A DNA stretch of 64,000 bases from Cinnamomum chago (GCA_038049695.1 CP142452.1:54766501-54830500); one strand, 5' to 3'; shown: positions 23,590-36,088, counted from the stretch's first letter. The notes: a model not told the origin generated them from the sequence alone. Made by a program: numbers and translations.

Positions 23590-24130
23590 TATTGTCTTCT
23601 GTTCTTTGTACCCGCACATGTTTTAAATGAATGCCGGTTGGGCGAATACCCATGCTTTTACATATGTATCAAACGATCGATGGTTTTACTAGATTTATGT
23701 GATTACACATGTTTTAAACGAATACCCGAATTGTTAAATATCCGTGCTTTGTTTTAAATGACATTTGGCTTGTCAGATTCCTATGTTTATACCTGTTTTA
23801 AATGATTACCCGAGTTATTTTATACCCCTGCTTTGAAATATGTTTAAATTAACACTAGTTTTGACAGATTGCTTTGGTTACACCGGTTTTAAATGAACAC
23901 CCGGTTTGTTAAACATCCGTATTTCCCCATATGTTTCAAATGGACATTGGTTTTGCCAGACTGCTACAAATACCTGGTTTGTTGTATACTTACGTTTTTA
24001 CCTAAGTTTCAAATGAACGTTGTTTTGCCATACCGCTATATTTATACATGTTTTAGACGAACACCCGATTGTCAAATATCTATGATTATAGATGATGTAA
24101 ATGAACACATGTTTTATTAGATAGTCATGT
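23590..24130 (+). repeat. Degenerate ~85-105 bp array in the 3' part of Y1
   Basis: Alternating words of a GTTTTAAATGAACACCCG type and a GTTTCAAATGGACATTGG type recur five to six times, each followed by a CATATG- or TTTATAC-containing spacer. The same array is in Y2 (38500-39050) and Y3 (47820-48350). Copy number differs slightly between them. Confidence 0.6.
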
Positions 24131-24805
24131 TTTACCCATGCTTGAAATGAATACAGGTTTTCCCCGAGATTCCCGACTTTTGCACCCGTTTAACTATATG
24201 CAGCATTTGATCGAGTATCATGATTTATCTTATGTTTTATTCTTCAGTATATTTGTTATCTTTTCATCCACCTGCCAGACCGTCGTGTCTGACCCACTAG
24301 TTTTGGTACTCAGGTTCAGATTTCTTCGCCCCGAGTTGAGTGTTTTGTTGGCTGTGGAGCCATGTTTTGCAGGTATTTTTGTCGGCTATGTCATGTAGAC
24401 ATTGAGCTTGACATCGGAGCTATGTCATATTTGGGGTAGTGTTTATAGCTTTTGTTGTATGGCTTTCATTAGCCCTTTTCTTGGGATTCTTAATTAATGT
24501 ACATTGATAATTGTAACTTGAACATATATGGGAATGTAATATCATGTTACTGTCAGCTCTGTAATTTATTTTGATGGTTACTCCAGTCTGATATGATTCT
24601 TGATAAAAATAGCTATGTGCTAAAGGTTGAGTGCGACGCGGAATCCGATGGCCACGGACTTCGGGTCGCAACGCCACAAATGCTTCCGCAAAATATTCAG
24701 AAGGTGTTGTCTTCACACACGCGGATCCTGGGAGAAGCAAAATACATTTATGCTTAATCCCCCTTTCCCGCCCCCGAGGTTCTGGTTCGGGGGCATGACA
24801 ACAGG

Positions 24806-25815
24806 GGTTGGCTCACAAGCCTCCTCCTGACGCTCCTCCTCAAAGGCAACGTCTCCCACACCTGGGCACCAACAAAAAAGGGTCAAACACAACGGTTTGG
24901 CAGGTAATCAATTTAGGCATGAGCATGAAAAATAACGATTTAAGAAAACATATAACAAATCCCTGATTTGAAACAATGCAATGACTGAGATACATTTTTC
25001 GAGAATACGTAACAAAACTGAGATACTAAAACAAACTAGCATGAGTACATAATATATCATGAATAGTTACAATCCACAAAGAGCTCATCCTTTCTCTATC
25101 ATTTATATAATGAAAAGAGCAAGCACGCACGACAAGCACGATATACATAATATAAGCACGACACGATTTCCCACAAAGACGGGAATTTCCGGCCGCGGAA
25201 CCGGACACGCACGATGTGTAATAAATACACGACCAGTCTGCAGACAGTCCACATGTTTAAGGACCCCCAGACAGTGGATCAAACTGAAAGGGCAGTCCAA
25301 GCTCAGTGGTGTTCACTTAAATTCATGAATGCACAAAACACGTGAAACACGATCTAAACATGTCGAGATAAAAAGGGGGAAAATCACTTATCAAAACACA
25401 ACAAACACGACTAGCAAAAGGCATAATTAATATGCATAACACGCTTAGGAAGTGATCCCCTTTTTCTTGAAACAAATCTTCAAAACAAGCTTGTACTTAA
25501 ACTTCAAAACGAGTACACAATGATATTCATTGTATCAAAACCAAAATACGAATATAAAGTCTAACAAGCACATGTAAGGACCTTTGGTTGATCTTTGTGT
25601 AAACGAAGCCCAAGTGTTGGAATTTAAAAGAGAATTGGTGCCCCAAAAGTTCAAAGACATCTCAGGCTTCGAGTGCACAATATCAGGCTAAAAACTCCTA
25701 ATCAAATAGTGGTTTTCCTTGATTCAAATATTCACCTCAACCTTTTCAATCTTTGATCACTAAGATAAGTATACCATTGGATTCTACACTTCAAGAGCTT
25801 TCCGACGGAATGTGG
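24806..25815 (-). mobile_element. Right LTR of X, segment 2
   Basis: Continues the LTR after the Y1 duplication (24801-24805), with GGTTGGCTCACAAGCC, and matches 14755-15760 of the central LTR until ACGGAATGTGG. There S2 is inserted; TSD TGTGG is at 25811-25815. Confidence 0.9.
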
Positions 25816-27485
25816 TGAAAGTCCGGGGATCCGAACCCTAGAGGGGGGTGAATAGGGTGAGCTTCAATTATGACCAATTTTAACCAAATTTAACTTCTTT
25901 AACTTAAACTAGTCACAAGTGATGATTACAAATAAAATGCGGAAGCTTAATAAAAACAATAACCACAAAGCAAACACCATCACACAAGGATTTATAGTGG
26001 TTCGGCCTCAATGCCTACATCCACTACCGGCTTGTGATCCAACACCCCATTGGATTTCCACTATTTATGCTTTTCAATAGGCTAAGCAATAACCTTTACA
26101 ATATGCTTTTCAAGGCTTAGCAATAACCTTTACAATGATGTTTTTCAAGGCTCAACATCAACCTATACATTATGCTTTTATAGGCTAAGCAATAACCTCT
26201 TCAACCACAAGGTTGGTTATCTCACAAAGTTAGTGTCTAACATACACTTGATGGAGATACAAATTTAGCTCATTACATTTGCCTCTAAAATAGGCGGATA
26301 TGAAAATGAAAATCTAATACACACACACACTATGAATGCAAAGATGAAAGTACATGATGTGTGTGTGTGATGTCCTCAATCATTTTGAAAATGAAAGCTC
26401 ATAAATGTATGCCTAAGGCTTTTGAAAGTTTTAACTCATAAAAACATTTATGATTGAGGAAAGAATGCAAGTCACATGTTAAAAGTAACAACTTGTTAAT
26501 GATATCAAAGATTCACAAGTTGTATGAAATTAATTAGCTCTAAACATGTGATGCATAGGGATGTCAATCAAATCAACAAGTAGCTCAAAACATAAAAATA
26601 GATTTTATTGAAATAAGGGGACAAATCATATGAACTTATCAAATCAACTTGAATATGATATACCAATCAATGCAAGGCAAGTTGTGAAACTTTAAAACAA
26701 AGTCACATATGATTTGTAAACATGTTGAATCCAAAACATAAGATATATTTGAAAAAGATTTTCTTATGATGGAAAACAACAACCAAAGATTCAACCAAGT
26801 ATATGGATCATGTTACATCTAATTTCAAAGATGTTTCCATTAACATGATCTACTTAGATTTACCAAGGATAAAGTACTACTTGGATTGAATCAAATGGTG
26901 ATGCATCCAAAACAATAGATCTATTCAAAATATAAAACATGCTAAGGATACAACACATCATAGGTTAACATGCTACTAAAGATTTATCAAAGATAAAACA
27001 AAACATGAAAACATATGATTTGTAAAGAAGTTGAATCCAAAACATAAGATAGTTTTGAAAGTGATTTTCTTATGTTGAAAAACAACAACCATAGATTCAA
27101 CCAAGTATAGGAATCATGTTACATATGATTTCAAAGGTTCTTTCATTAACATGATCTACTTAGATTTACCAAAGATAAAGTACTACTTGGATTGAATCAA
27201 ATGGTGTTATATCCAAAACAATAAATCAATTCAAAACATAAAACATGTTAAGGATACAACACAACATAGTTTATCATGCTACAAATGATTTACCAAAAAT
27301 AAAACAAAGCATGAAAACATATGATTAAGGAAAGTAGAGCCTACTTGGAGATTTAACTTCATTAATCCAAGCTTTAGCTTTCCTAATGCTCTCCTTCATC
27401 CCTTAGTTATTTTCCCTTCTATTTGCCTCAAAACCCCTTAAGGAGGGCCTTAAAATTCCCAACTTTTGGCAAAGGAAAGAACTCA

Positions 27486-27493
27486 TATTTATA
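27486..27493 (-). promoter_or_regulatory. TATA box of the S2 left LTR
   Basis: TATTTATA on plus, TATAAATA on minus. The right LTR has the same box at 44579-44586. Confidence 0.6.
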
Positions 27494-27513
27494 GCAAAAA
27501 GTACCCAACGGCT

Positions 27514-27655
27514 AGTCCCCGGTCGACCTGGAAACAGGTCTCGGTCAACCGGGAACACACAACGGTCAGAAATATGACCGTTGGTGCCCCAGGGCATTTT
27601 CTGCCTGCAGTGTTCCCGGTCGACCGGGACCCCTGGGCCGGTCGACCGGCCACAC
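27514..27655 (-). repeat. Palindrome cluster of S2, left LTR
   Basis: Perfect 16-bp palindromes TCCCGGTCGACCGGGA (27614-27629) and GGCCGGTCGACCGGCC (27636-27651), with weaker GGTCGACC and GGTCAACC copies at 27520-27552. A hairpin with 9-bp arms CAACGGTCA and TGACCGTTG (27560-27583) lies between them. In element sense the cluster sits about 25-165 bp upstream of the TATA box. The right LTR has the same cluster, split by Y3 (44610-44653 and 49009-49100). Confidence 0.9.
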
Positions 27656-29280
27656 TGCTGGGACCAAAAATTCCAACTTTGCATATTTCAAAGATTTTCT
27701 TTGTGGAACTTTTTGGGCCATATAATCAAGCTTAAAAACATGTTTTAAATCATTCTAAGGGTTTTAAAACATGAACCATAAAAAGCCTGAAACATTTTGA
27801 AAGATTTAAAACTCATAGGCTAGCTTGATTTTCTAAAACTCTTTTCAAATCAAATGCATCCAAGATTAAAAACAAAACATGCATAAATCAAAACTGTGAG
27901 AACCCGACCCCTAATCTCTTGGATTAGTGTTGTTTTATTTGTGGATTAGTTCTTTTAGTGGGATTAGTAGTTGTTGGGTTGAGTTTGTGAGCTAGAATGG
28001 TTTTCTTCTAGTTTTGGGCTTTTGAGTGCTTTAGTAGCTAGTGGGGCCCTTTGGGGGTTCCCTTCTCAGCTTTGCATTTACTTGTGAGATTTTCCCGATT
28101 TGTTTCGTATTGTGTTTTTGGCCCGTTGCATTCATCTTGAGGAATCCTACAACTTTCATGTTGATCCCATATCCATTTGAGAACCCGAAACCCGATTTCT
28201 TGGCCTTGAGGGCAAAACAGTCTTTTCACACCAAATCTGTACCCAAAACTCGATATTCTCGAAATCCGTGAAACATATACTTTTTGGAAACTAGATATTT
28301 CGACGATCATTTCTTCCTTCTTCGTCGAATCCATCCGAGGTCCCGAATTAGATGATTTCAGCCACCCAAGTTCTTTAAGTTGTGGGACCCAAACCTCACT
28401 TGTTTATAAGAGGAACCCATCTCCTTCATTCATTTCATTCACCATTGTTCCAGCTGAACCTAGGGTTTTTCCCTTGTGCTTCTCTTCTTCTTCTTGCTTC
28501 TTCATCTCCAAGCCACACCAAGAATTCATCAATCAAGAAATGGAGACCGTCTTCTTCTTCCTCATCTTGCAAGCTTTCCATTGATACCATTTGTAAAGAG
28601 AACCCTCCATCACAAGACTTCCTTTGAGCTTACCTTATCCATTAGAGGACCTTGCAAGTAAGTGTTCTTCTCCATCTTCTAGATTTGTAATCTTCTAGCC
28701 TTAGAGAAGCTCCACCTTGATTATGGAAAGGTTTCATGGTCATTTCATTGTTTAACCCATTTTAGGGTTTGTTTTGGGGGTTTTTGTATAGATTGTGGAT
28801 CTTGAGCTTGAGAGGTGATTAGGAGCTTGATTTGCTTGATTAGAGTCAAAGGCAAGTGGATGAATGGATGGTTTGAATGTTATTAAGTTTTATGAAAAAA
28901 TCCTAAGTTTTATTACTTGTTCTTGATAATGTGATATATGTTTCTACACATGCTTCTTGTCATGTTTCTATTGATTTCGAAATTGCATATTAATGGTGGT
29001 TTCTCTCTTGTTAATCTCTTGGAAAAATGTGCTTTCATTTGGTCAAGTTTGTTCATATGGTTTTAAAAGGGATGAGGTTGGATTGGCTATTCATGGTTAT
29101 GTTTATAAGTTACATTGACTTGAAATTGATACCCGTTTAAAGAGGTGTTTGAATTTAATTGTTCATTGGAGTTTTAATGAGGTTTTGAAGTGATTATGGA
29201 AGAGAAATGCTAGTGGTTTAAGTGTTGGAAAGGAAAGGAAAAGGGAAGAGAAATCAGTGTCCCGGACCTGCTGCACGCCC

Positions 29281-29358
29281 AGGTCCGATCGATCGGACCT
29301 ACAGGCCGATCGATCGGCCTGTCTTTTAACAGTAAGGCTTTTTGGGCCGATCGATCGG
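29281..29358 (+). repeat. Palindrome cluster of Y2 (CCGATCGATCGG type)
   Basis: Three of the four Y1 palindromes are present: 29281-29300 (20 bp perfect), 29301-29322 (22 bp perfect) and 29347-29358 (core only). The fourth, present in Y1 at 22340, is missing; the following sequence GTGCATTTCTGGTGAAATTTGAG is shortened there (quoted as GTGCATTTCTGG + TGAAATTT). Confidence 0.9.
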
Positions 29359-31078
29359 ACCCTGTGCATTTCTGGTGAAATTTGAGTCCAGTGAAATTTG
29401 ATATTTGCTTTTTTTGGAAACCTTTGGGCTTTCTATGAGTCCTAGGGGTATATACCTTAGTGTTAAGACCAATTATACCCTAATCTAAGGTCTCTAAGAC
29501 TAGGGAACTGAAAGAAAAGAATGGTGTTGATTTAGACACTAATTCTTGGTTCTAGGTGGGACCCTGGCTACCCTTTTTGGACTGTTTGGACCAAGTGTGA
29601 GAATGTCTTGAGCCGACACGCCTCACGGTTGGTTCGGTGGCATCGAAGTTCAATCCATTTCAATCTTGAACGGGATGGAACGACGCGATATCTTCTTTAT
29701 ATCTAAACACAAGTCTATTTCCTTGGTTATCGCTAATTCTATTCCTTTCGATGACTGAATCGGTTGCTCGATGTTTCCGGATTAATGTCAAGCCTAGGAT
29801 GGACCGTTTATAATCTTGATTCTTGCCATTGTAACATCTAGTACTACCCATAAGCTCATGTTAAGATTTTAAAATAGTAAAAGTGCATAAGGAGCCCGGA
29901 ATGTCTTCAAACTCAAGGAGTACCAAGTAATTGTTATAATCGACATACGGGACCCCTATTCACTTAAATAGATCTTGAAACCGATATTTTTACCCGAAAT
30001 TGTTATAGTTCATTGTTTCACCTCTTTTCCCGAGATTTGCATTACATGACTTGTTTTCCCGAAAGCATTGAAGTTACACTAGTAACAGTTATTTGTCCCG
30101 AAATGTATTGCCCGATATGAAGTGACAGTGTGCCCTTGAGCACCCCCGTTTTACCCGTTTATTTACTGTACTTGATTTACTTGCATATGTCCCGATTTGT
30201 TATTTGACCTATGAGTCGGCATCACTAAGCTTGGATACCTTGTCGGTTTGATCCACCGACTTGGAAATCCCTCTCCCGTCCCGCCAGCTGCAGTTTGGAT
30301 CCCGATACCCGGTTATTGTCGTGGTCCCGTCCCGATACCCGGTTCGCTACCGTGGTCCCGTTCCCGTATATTTATATTGTATATATGATTTACGTTGAGT
30401 CTCCTCACCTTGTGTGACTGAGACCAACGTCCCGTTATACTCTTGTCACTTCGGTGATAGAGGACTTAGCTTCTTGTGATTGTCATCTTGCCAGTTCCCG
30501 ATTCCTTGGATACCCGACATGTTTTATATTGTTTACTTGCTTTCCGATAAATGATTCGTTTCCTTTATGAAAGTTGTTATTTATGTTAGGTCTTTTGTTT
30601 TTGCAATTTGATGGATGCATTGCATATTGGCATCATTTGTATTCACACACTAGCATTGGTTTAGAAAACCCTTGAAATCTAGTTCTATATATGCATAGCT
30701 TTTAAGATTTGGAAAAGCTTTGGTTTTATGCATGTTTTGGTTTTATACTTGGATGCATTGGTTTTGAATCCCAAACTCTTTTTGAAAACCTATTTACTTG
30801 TGCACTACTTTTGGAAAATCATCTTGTGTATTTAGGTTTGAACTTTGCATAATTTCATCTCTTCAAAATCATATTTGTATGCATTGTTTTTGAAAAAGGA
30901 GTTTTTAGAAATCAAGCTAGCCTATGGTTTAAAGTTTCAAATCATTTTAGGCTTTGGATGTTTCATGTTTTTATACATCTTTGAATGATTTAAAACATGT
31001 GAAAAAGCTTGATTTTAATGGCCCAAAAGATCCCCAAAGAAAATCTTCAAAAACCCAAAATATGGGAAATTCTGGGCA

Positions 31079-31245
31079 GGCCCGGTCAACCGGCCATGTG
31101 TGGCCGGTCAACCGGCCAAGAGGCCCGGTTAACCGGCCACACAGGGCAGGTCAACCGGGCTGGCACAACGGCTCTTTTTATGACCGTTGTGCTTGGCCGG
31201 TCAACCGGCCTGACATGGCCTGTCAACCGGCCAAACTAGCCGTTG
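31079..31245 (+). repeat. Palindrome cluster of the S1 5' LTR (GGCCGGTCAACCGGCC type)
   Basis: About seven words based on CCGGTCAACCGG. 31102-31117 is GGCCGGTCAACCGGCC (7-bp arms, 2-nt mismatched centre) and 31125-31136 is CCGGTTAACCGG (perfect). ACAACGG at 31165-31171 pairs with CCGTTGT at 31184-31190 as a hairpin. The cluster ends about 15 bp upstream of the TATA-like box. Confidence 0.9.
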
Positions 31246-31257
31246 GGCAGTTTTTGG

Positions 31258-31266
31258 TATTTAAAT
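31258..31266 (+). promoter_or_regulatory. TATA-like box of the S1 5' LTR
   Basis: TATTTAAAT; the identical box is at 37234-37242 in the 3' LTR. Confidence 0.45.
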
Positions 31267-32484
31267 GAGCTCTTTCCTTTGTCTTTGGTTGGAGATTTTG
31301 AAACCCTCTTTGAGGAGCTTTGAGAGAAGACAAAGGGGATGATCTAAGAGACATCAAAGGGTCATTAAGTAAAGCTTAAGCTTGGATCAACTAAGTTAAA
31401 TCTCCAAGTAAGTTTTACTTTTAATTAATCATTGGTTATGTGCTTTTTTGAATCTTTGGAAAATGATTTCAAGCATGATAACAATGATGTGTTGAATCCT
31501 TTCTTCCTTTCATCTTTGATATTCAAGATTGGATTCATCACTTTGATTTCAACCCAAGTTTTGTTTTAAACTTTCTTAATCATGCTTAGCCATAAATCTT
31601 TGATTTCTTTTATTGCATGATTACTTCACTTGGTTGAAACTTCCCTTGTTGTTTTCATTCATTTAATCTTTAGTCAAATTAGTTTTTGAAAACAACATTG
31701 CACATGCATCACTTGATTAGGCTTAAACACTTTCATACAACTTGTGATCTTTAGATTTTCAAATCATTCACAAGTGTGTAATTGTTCAAGTGATTTGCAT
31801 AGAACTTCAATCATATCTTTTTGTGCCTTAAACTTTCAAAGTGCATTAAGCACAAATTGATTGAGCTTACTTTTAAACTTGATTGAAGTTTTCACACACA
31901 CACTTCATAAGCATACATCTTTGCATTTCTTTGAGTGTTTGTGTGAGTTTGTTTTAATTTTCATATCCGCCTATTTAGAGGCAAATTAAATTGAGCTTAA
32001 ATTGTATCTCTTGGAGTGTTCTTTTGTGAAGACACTTTCTTTGAGAAATCTTGATTTGTAAAGGTTATTGCTTAGCCTTGAAAAGCACATTGTAAGGTTG
32101 TTGTTTAGCCTTTGAAAAGCAACATTGTAAAGGTTATTGCTTAGCCTCTAAAAGCACATTGAGAGGTTGTTGTTTAGCCTAGAAAAACAACTTTGTAAGG
32201 GTTATTGCTTAGCCTAGTAAAAAGCATAAATAGTGAAATCCGGTGGGGTGTTGGATACACAAGCCGGTAGTGGATGTAGGCACGTTGGCCGAACCACTAT
32301 AAATATTGTGTTGTGGTGATTGCTATGTGGTGATTGATTTGTTTAGCTTCCGCATATTGATTGATTATTCATCACATGTGACTAGTTTTGTTTAAGAAAT
32401 TAAAATTGGTCATAATTAGTCATTAGTTGTAGCTCACCCTATTCACCCCCCCCTCTAGGGTTAGGATCCTCGTGGACTTTCAAT

Positions 32485-32496
32485 TGGTATCAGAGC
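32485..32496 (+). other. Primer binding site of S1
   Basis: TGGTATCAGAGC, perfect match to the usual initiator tRNA-Met site, two bases after the LTR end. Confidence 0.95.
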
Positions 32497-32584
32497 CAAG
32501 TGCTCTAATCCCTTAGGATCAAGTGTTTGGAACTCTTGATTAGGTGTAAAAACCTAGAGTTAAAACCCTAGAGTTGTGCTTTTT

Positions 32585-34144
32585 ATGAAAATCATTAGAA
32601 TGGACTCCACTATGCTAGACTTAGTAGATTCTTCTAGACCCCTCATTCTTCCTTCTATTGGAGATTCCATCATTCAATTAAAAGAATCTCAAATTGAATT
32701 AAAAGAAGAAGAAATTAAAGAAAATGAAGAAGATCTTCAACAAGCCTTTGAGGAATTATATGAATTATCCTTAAAGACTGAAAAGAGAAACAAAAAGTTA
32801 AGAGAAGAATCTAAAAGACTAAACCAAGAATTAGACTCTTCTAAAAATGAACTTAGAGAAAAAGATGAATTTATAAATTGTGTAGAATCTAAGTTCATGA
32901 TCTCTTTAAATAATCTATCTAACATTCAAGATGAACTAAGAGAATTAAAGATGGATTATGATAATGTCAATAAGGAAAATTTAATTCTAAGAGATCAAAT
33001 AAAAAGGCAAGATAAAGACTCTAACAATCTTGAATCTAAATTGACTATCTCTAAGGAAAATTTATCAAATGCTCAAGATGAATTAAATGAGATTAAGATA
33101 AATTGTGATGAGTTTAAAAATGAAAATTTAAACCTAAGAGATACAATTAAAAAACAAGATAAAGACTTTAACAACTTAGAAGCCAAGTTGATTAAAAGTA
33201 AGTTAAAATCACAAGAACTTGGATCTAATATTGTTAATGAACTTAAACATGAATTAAAACTTGCCAATGAAGAGCTAAGCAAATATAAGGAAATTGAATA
33301 TGAACTTTCAAAAGTTAAAAATGAAAATTCAATCCTTATAACCAAAGTCACTCAACTTGAAAACAATAAACAAAAGTATGAGTGCAAGTTTACCCAAAGT
33401 GAAGAGAAACTTGAAAAATTATTCAAATTGGGTAAATCTCATGGAGATAGGACGGGTCTTGGTTTTAATAGGAATATGACATATGACCCTAAATTCACCA
33501 ACACTTTTGTGAAAGGTGAGTCCTCATTCTCTAGCACTCTTTCTCCTTTGCCCAAAACCAAATGTAATTTTTGTGGCATTGAAGGACATTTTAGGTTTGA
33601 GTGCAAACTAAGGAAGAGAAGCCATGTGTCTAAACCCATCTTTGAACTCAAAAATGGAAAATCAAACTTGAAGGGTAAGACACTAAAAACCAAGGAAGAC
33701 TCCATAAAGCTTAAACAAGTGAAACCAATTAACAAGGAGTCTCCCAAGATAGATTCTAAAAAGATTAAACAAGTTAAACCAAAAATCAAAGAATCTATTA
33801 ACAAAAAGCTTCTCAACCTACCTCCCTTAAGTCAAAACATAAAAGAACTTTTGAAGAAATTTACAAAGTTAAATCTAAATTTCAAAAGTCAAGTAAAGGG
33901 AGAAAGTAAGAAGAAAAGAAAAGTGAAGCAATCCCCTAAGAATCAAACTCACCAACTTCAAAAGGCTAATCACCATTCTAAGCCAAATTTAGTAAAATCT
34001 AAATATCATGGTGATAAGTTTAAATTGAAAATTTATCAAGTTAAATCTCCTATAGTTGGTGAGAAGTCCAAAATAGACCTCAAAGTTCAACCCTCTCAAG
34101 ACCTTAGGTGGATTCCCAAAGTCATTTACCTAGACAAACCTTAG
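32585..34144 (+). CDS. Gag-like protein of S1 (Sirevirus-type nucleocapsid half)
   Basis: An open frame of about 519 aa from ATG at 32585 (another ATG at 32600) to TAG at 34142-34144. Roughly residues 15-285 are a long, Lys/Glu/Asn-rich coiled coil. A CCHC zinc knuckle (CNFCGIEGHFRFEC, about residues 327-340) follows, then a Lys-rich basic tail with repeats of IKQVKP. The end DLRWIPKVIYL resembles the point just before the protease in Sirevirus polyproteins. The globular N-terminal Gag domain expected before the coiled coil is absent, and no protease follows. Gag would package RNA; here it may only help the element being copied in trans. There are no stops or frameshifts, which fits recent activity. 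Codon use is strongly AT-rich, like the LTRs. Confidence 0.75.
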   Translation: MKIIRMDSTMLDLVDSSRPLILPSIGDSIIQLKESQIELKEEEIKENEEDLQQAFEELYELSLKTEKRNKKLREESKRLNQELDSSKNELREKDEFINCVESKFMISLNNLSNIQDELRELKMDYDNVNKENLILRDQIKRQDKDSNNLESKLTISKENLSNAQDELNEIKINCDEFKNENLNLRDTIKKQDKDFNNLEAKLIKSKLKSQELGSNIVNELKHELKLANEELSKYKEIEYELSKVKNENSILITKVTQLENNKQKYECKFTQSEEKLEKLFKLGKSHGDRTGLGFNRNMTYDPKFTNTFVKGESSFSSTLSPLPKTKCNFCGIEGHFRFECKLRKRSHVSKPIFELKNGKSNLKGKTLKTKEDSIKLKQVKPINKESPKIDSKKIKQVKPKIKESINKKLLNLPPLSQNIKELLKKFTKLNLNFKSQVKGESKKKRKVKQSPKNQTHQLQKANHHSKPNLVKSKYHGDKFKLKIYQVKSPIVGEKSKIDLKVQPSQDLRWIPKVIYLDKP

Positions 34145-36088
34145 GGCCTTGAACCTCATTGACCAACCTATACTTTATAATTTAAATCCTTTTGTTGGTC
34201 ATGTTGCATTTGCATTTTGCTTCTATATAGTTACATCTATTTAAATGCAATGTTTATTTGTGATCAATTGATTTTGTCTTCATGCACCATTCTAGTTACA
34301 TATCATGGTTTTCAAAATCTTTTGATTATAATTTCATCATGTTTGATTTGCTTTTTGCACTCATATGTCTTGCATTGCATTTCTTTACATGATTAATTGA
34401 TTGTGATTTTAAAAGCTTTCATAGCTAATTTATTCATGATCAATTGTTGTTGAATCATTTGTGTAGATGTCATAGTTAGATTTTTTGAACAAATGATTTG
34501 AATCAATTCAAGTTTTTCCATGGATTCGTAAGTTATATTTCCATATGGAAAATCATTGTTTTGAAAAATCAACTTGTATGTGTTTCAATTAAGTTATATC
34601 TTTTAAAATACAATGTTGAAAATTGATCTTCAAAATCATTCTTTTTATGCTCATTGTTGGATTTTGTTTTTCAAAATGATTTGAAGATTGTATGATTGGA
34701 AATGCTCTATAACATCATTAGTTATAATCATCAAAGCATGTTCCATGATTATCATTTCCTTTTCTTTTGGTTTCATTATCTTAGAATTGGAAATGTATGT
34801 TGTTTGCATCTTTGCTTATTTAGTTATTCTTTTTATATGCAAATGACTATTGGTTCCATGTATGGTTGTGATCTTAGTTATACTTGTAGAAACCATACTA
34901 GAACCCAAATCCATCCTCTATGCCTTATAGTCATATCTTTATGGATGGTTATGATGTTGATTCATGTAGATTTTCTTGATGTCATCCTTATACATGTTTC
35001 AACTTCATAAGTAGTGTTCTTAATCATATGAATCTCTTTGAAATCCATTCCTTGCTTTTATGTTGGTTGATGGATATCTTAGTAGTTGAATTCATATGAT
35101 TTGGACACTTTGGAAATTGCATGCATTGCCAAGTAATATTCTTTTGCATTGCAATTTACCATTGTTCATCACTATGCTCAATAGTTATATCATTAAAAGT
35201 GATGAATATGCATTTATGATGCTTGATGGTAGTTTATCACATCCTTGCTTTTACTCATGTTATCACATTCAATTGGTTTCATTTGGTATAACTTTCCATT
35301 GATTTCATATCCAATTGATATCTTATCTTGTGTATGTGATAGACCTTGTGTGCATTGGACTAAACTTGATAAGTAATATGATCATTCCATGTCACACACC
35401 ATTAGCATCATAATGCTCATGATTGCCACCTCTTTTGTTCTTAGAGTTTTATCTCATGACCACCATGTTTATGTGTTCATAATAATGGTTGGTTATTAGT
35501 TGAGGTTGGCTTCATGTTTGAAATTCATTTCATTCATTCTTGCACATTAATAGTCATATTTATTGTTTGAATGAATTGATTTCAAAACTTACATAGCATA
35601 TGATTTTCATTAGTTATATTGATTGATGCTATGTTTGAGTAAACCCCATTGCATCATGGATAGCTCTTATTTGGATTTTTTTTCTAATAGTAATATTCTT
35701 AAATCCATTTTAGAGTGATTGATTTTATAGTCACATCCTTTAATCTCAATTGATATGTTTGTTTCAATTGATATCCATGATTGCTTCTCCCATTAGACCT
35801 AGCTCTCTTTTGGTAATTTGATCATATTGTGCTTAATAGTTAAATGAATCTAATCTTTTCCTTGAAGTTAACCCTCACTTGGTTAAACCATCTACTTCTT
35901 GAATCTAATAGTTATATCTTGTCAAAAGCTTGACAAAAGAAGAGAATGGATTGAGGGGGAGTGTAAACCTTCATAGGAAGAATTAGTTTTGATCAAATTC
36001 ACCCTTGGAATGCTAATGAGCCCTTAGAGTTAACCTTCATACATGATAGCCTGTTATGAATTTCATTTTCGATTCCATTTGTTAACAG
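34145..36088 (+). repeat. Dispersed TAGTTATATC-like motif array in S1 where pol should be
   Basis: AT-rich non-coding sequence. A degenerate word TAGTTATATCTTT recurs at about 34228, 34293, 34422, 34473, 34530, 34590, 34719, 34821, 34875, 34928, 35093, 35182, 35551, 35611, 35688, 35728, 35837 and 35909. Many gaps are 50-65 bp or close to a multiple of 60. The sequences between the words are not similar to each other. The related region of S2 has the same word on the other strand. Open frames here are not conserved between S1 and S2, so I do not call genes. Confidence 0.7.

Larger units (their letters stand above)
20857..24800 (+). mobile_element. Y1: solo LTR of a Tekay-like element (3,944 bp)
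   Basis: Starts TGTGAGAACCCGACCC and ends GGGGGCATGACA, with TG...CA termini and TSD ACAGG on both sides. There is no primer site, polypurine tract or second copy of the ends inside, so it is a solo LTR left by LTR-LTR recombination. It has a TATA box at 21368, a palindrome cluster at 22231-22351, repeats of a GATACCCGGTTATTGCCGTGG type at 23270-23330 (split here as GATACC + CGGTTATTG), an AT-rich array at 23590-24130, and a conserved 3' part (24280-24420) resembling Z. No coding sequence is supported. Confidence 0.9.
25816..27894 (-). mobile_element. Left (3') LTR of S2, segment 1
   Basis: Begins TGAAAGTCCGGGGATCC and is interrupted by Y2 after ATCAAAAC (TSD AAAAC, 27890-27894). At 26061-26205 it holds a tandem series of ~35-bp units (GGCTAAGCAATAACC alternating with GGCTCAACATCAACC). 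On the minus strand a TATA box (TATAAATA) is at 27493-27486, with the palindrome cluster just upstream of it. Confidence 0.9.
30584..32482 (+). mobile_element. 5' LTR of S1 (1,899 bp)
   Basis: Contains the palindrome cluster at 31079-31245, a TATA-like box TATTTAAAT at 31258-31266 and, near its end, five ~34-bp units (32062-32229) built on GGTTATTGCTTAGCC alternating with GGTTGTTGTTTAGCC. It ends GGACTTTCA, three bases before the primer site. Confidence 0.95.

Noticed and set aside
20857-24800. Y1 as a complete small element or host gene region
   Set aside because: TG...CA ends, 5-bp duplication, no internal repeat of the ends, no primer site: a solo LTR explains all of it.
32062-32229. The GGTTATTGCTTAGCC tandem units as a separate satellite
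   Set aside because: They are part of the S LTRs, present at the same place in all S LTR copies.
34696-35302. Small open frames of 68-104 aa as genes
   Set aside because: They lie in the AT-rich non-coding interior of S1, have no recognisable domain, and are not kept in S2.
34145-36088. CRISPR-like array because of a short word at regular spacing
   Set aside because: The word is degenerate and AT-rich, spacing is only approximate, and the context is a plant LTR retrotransposon.
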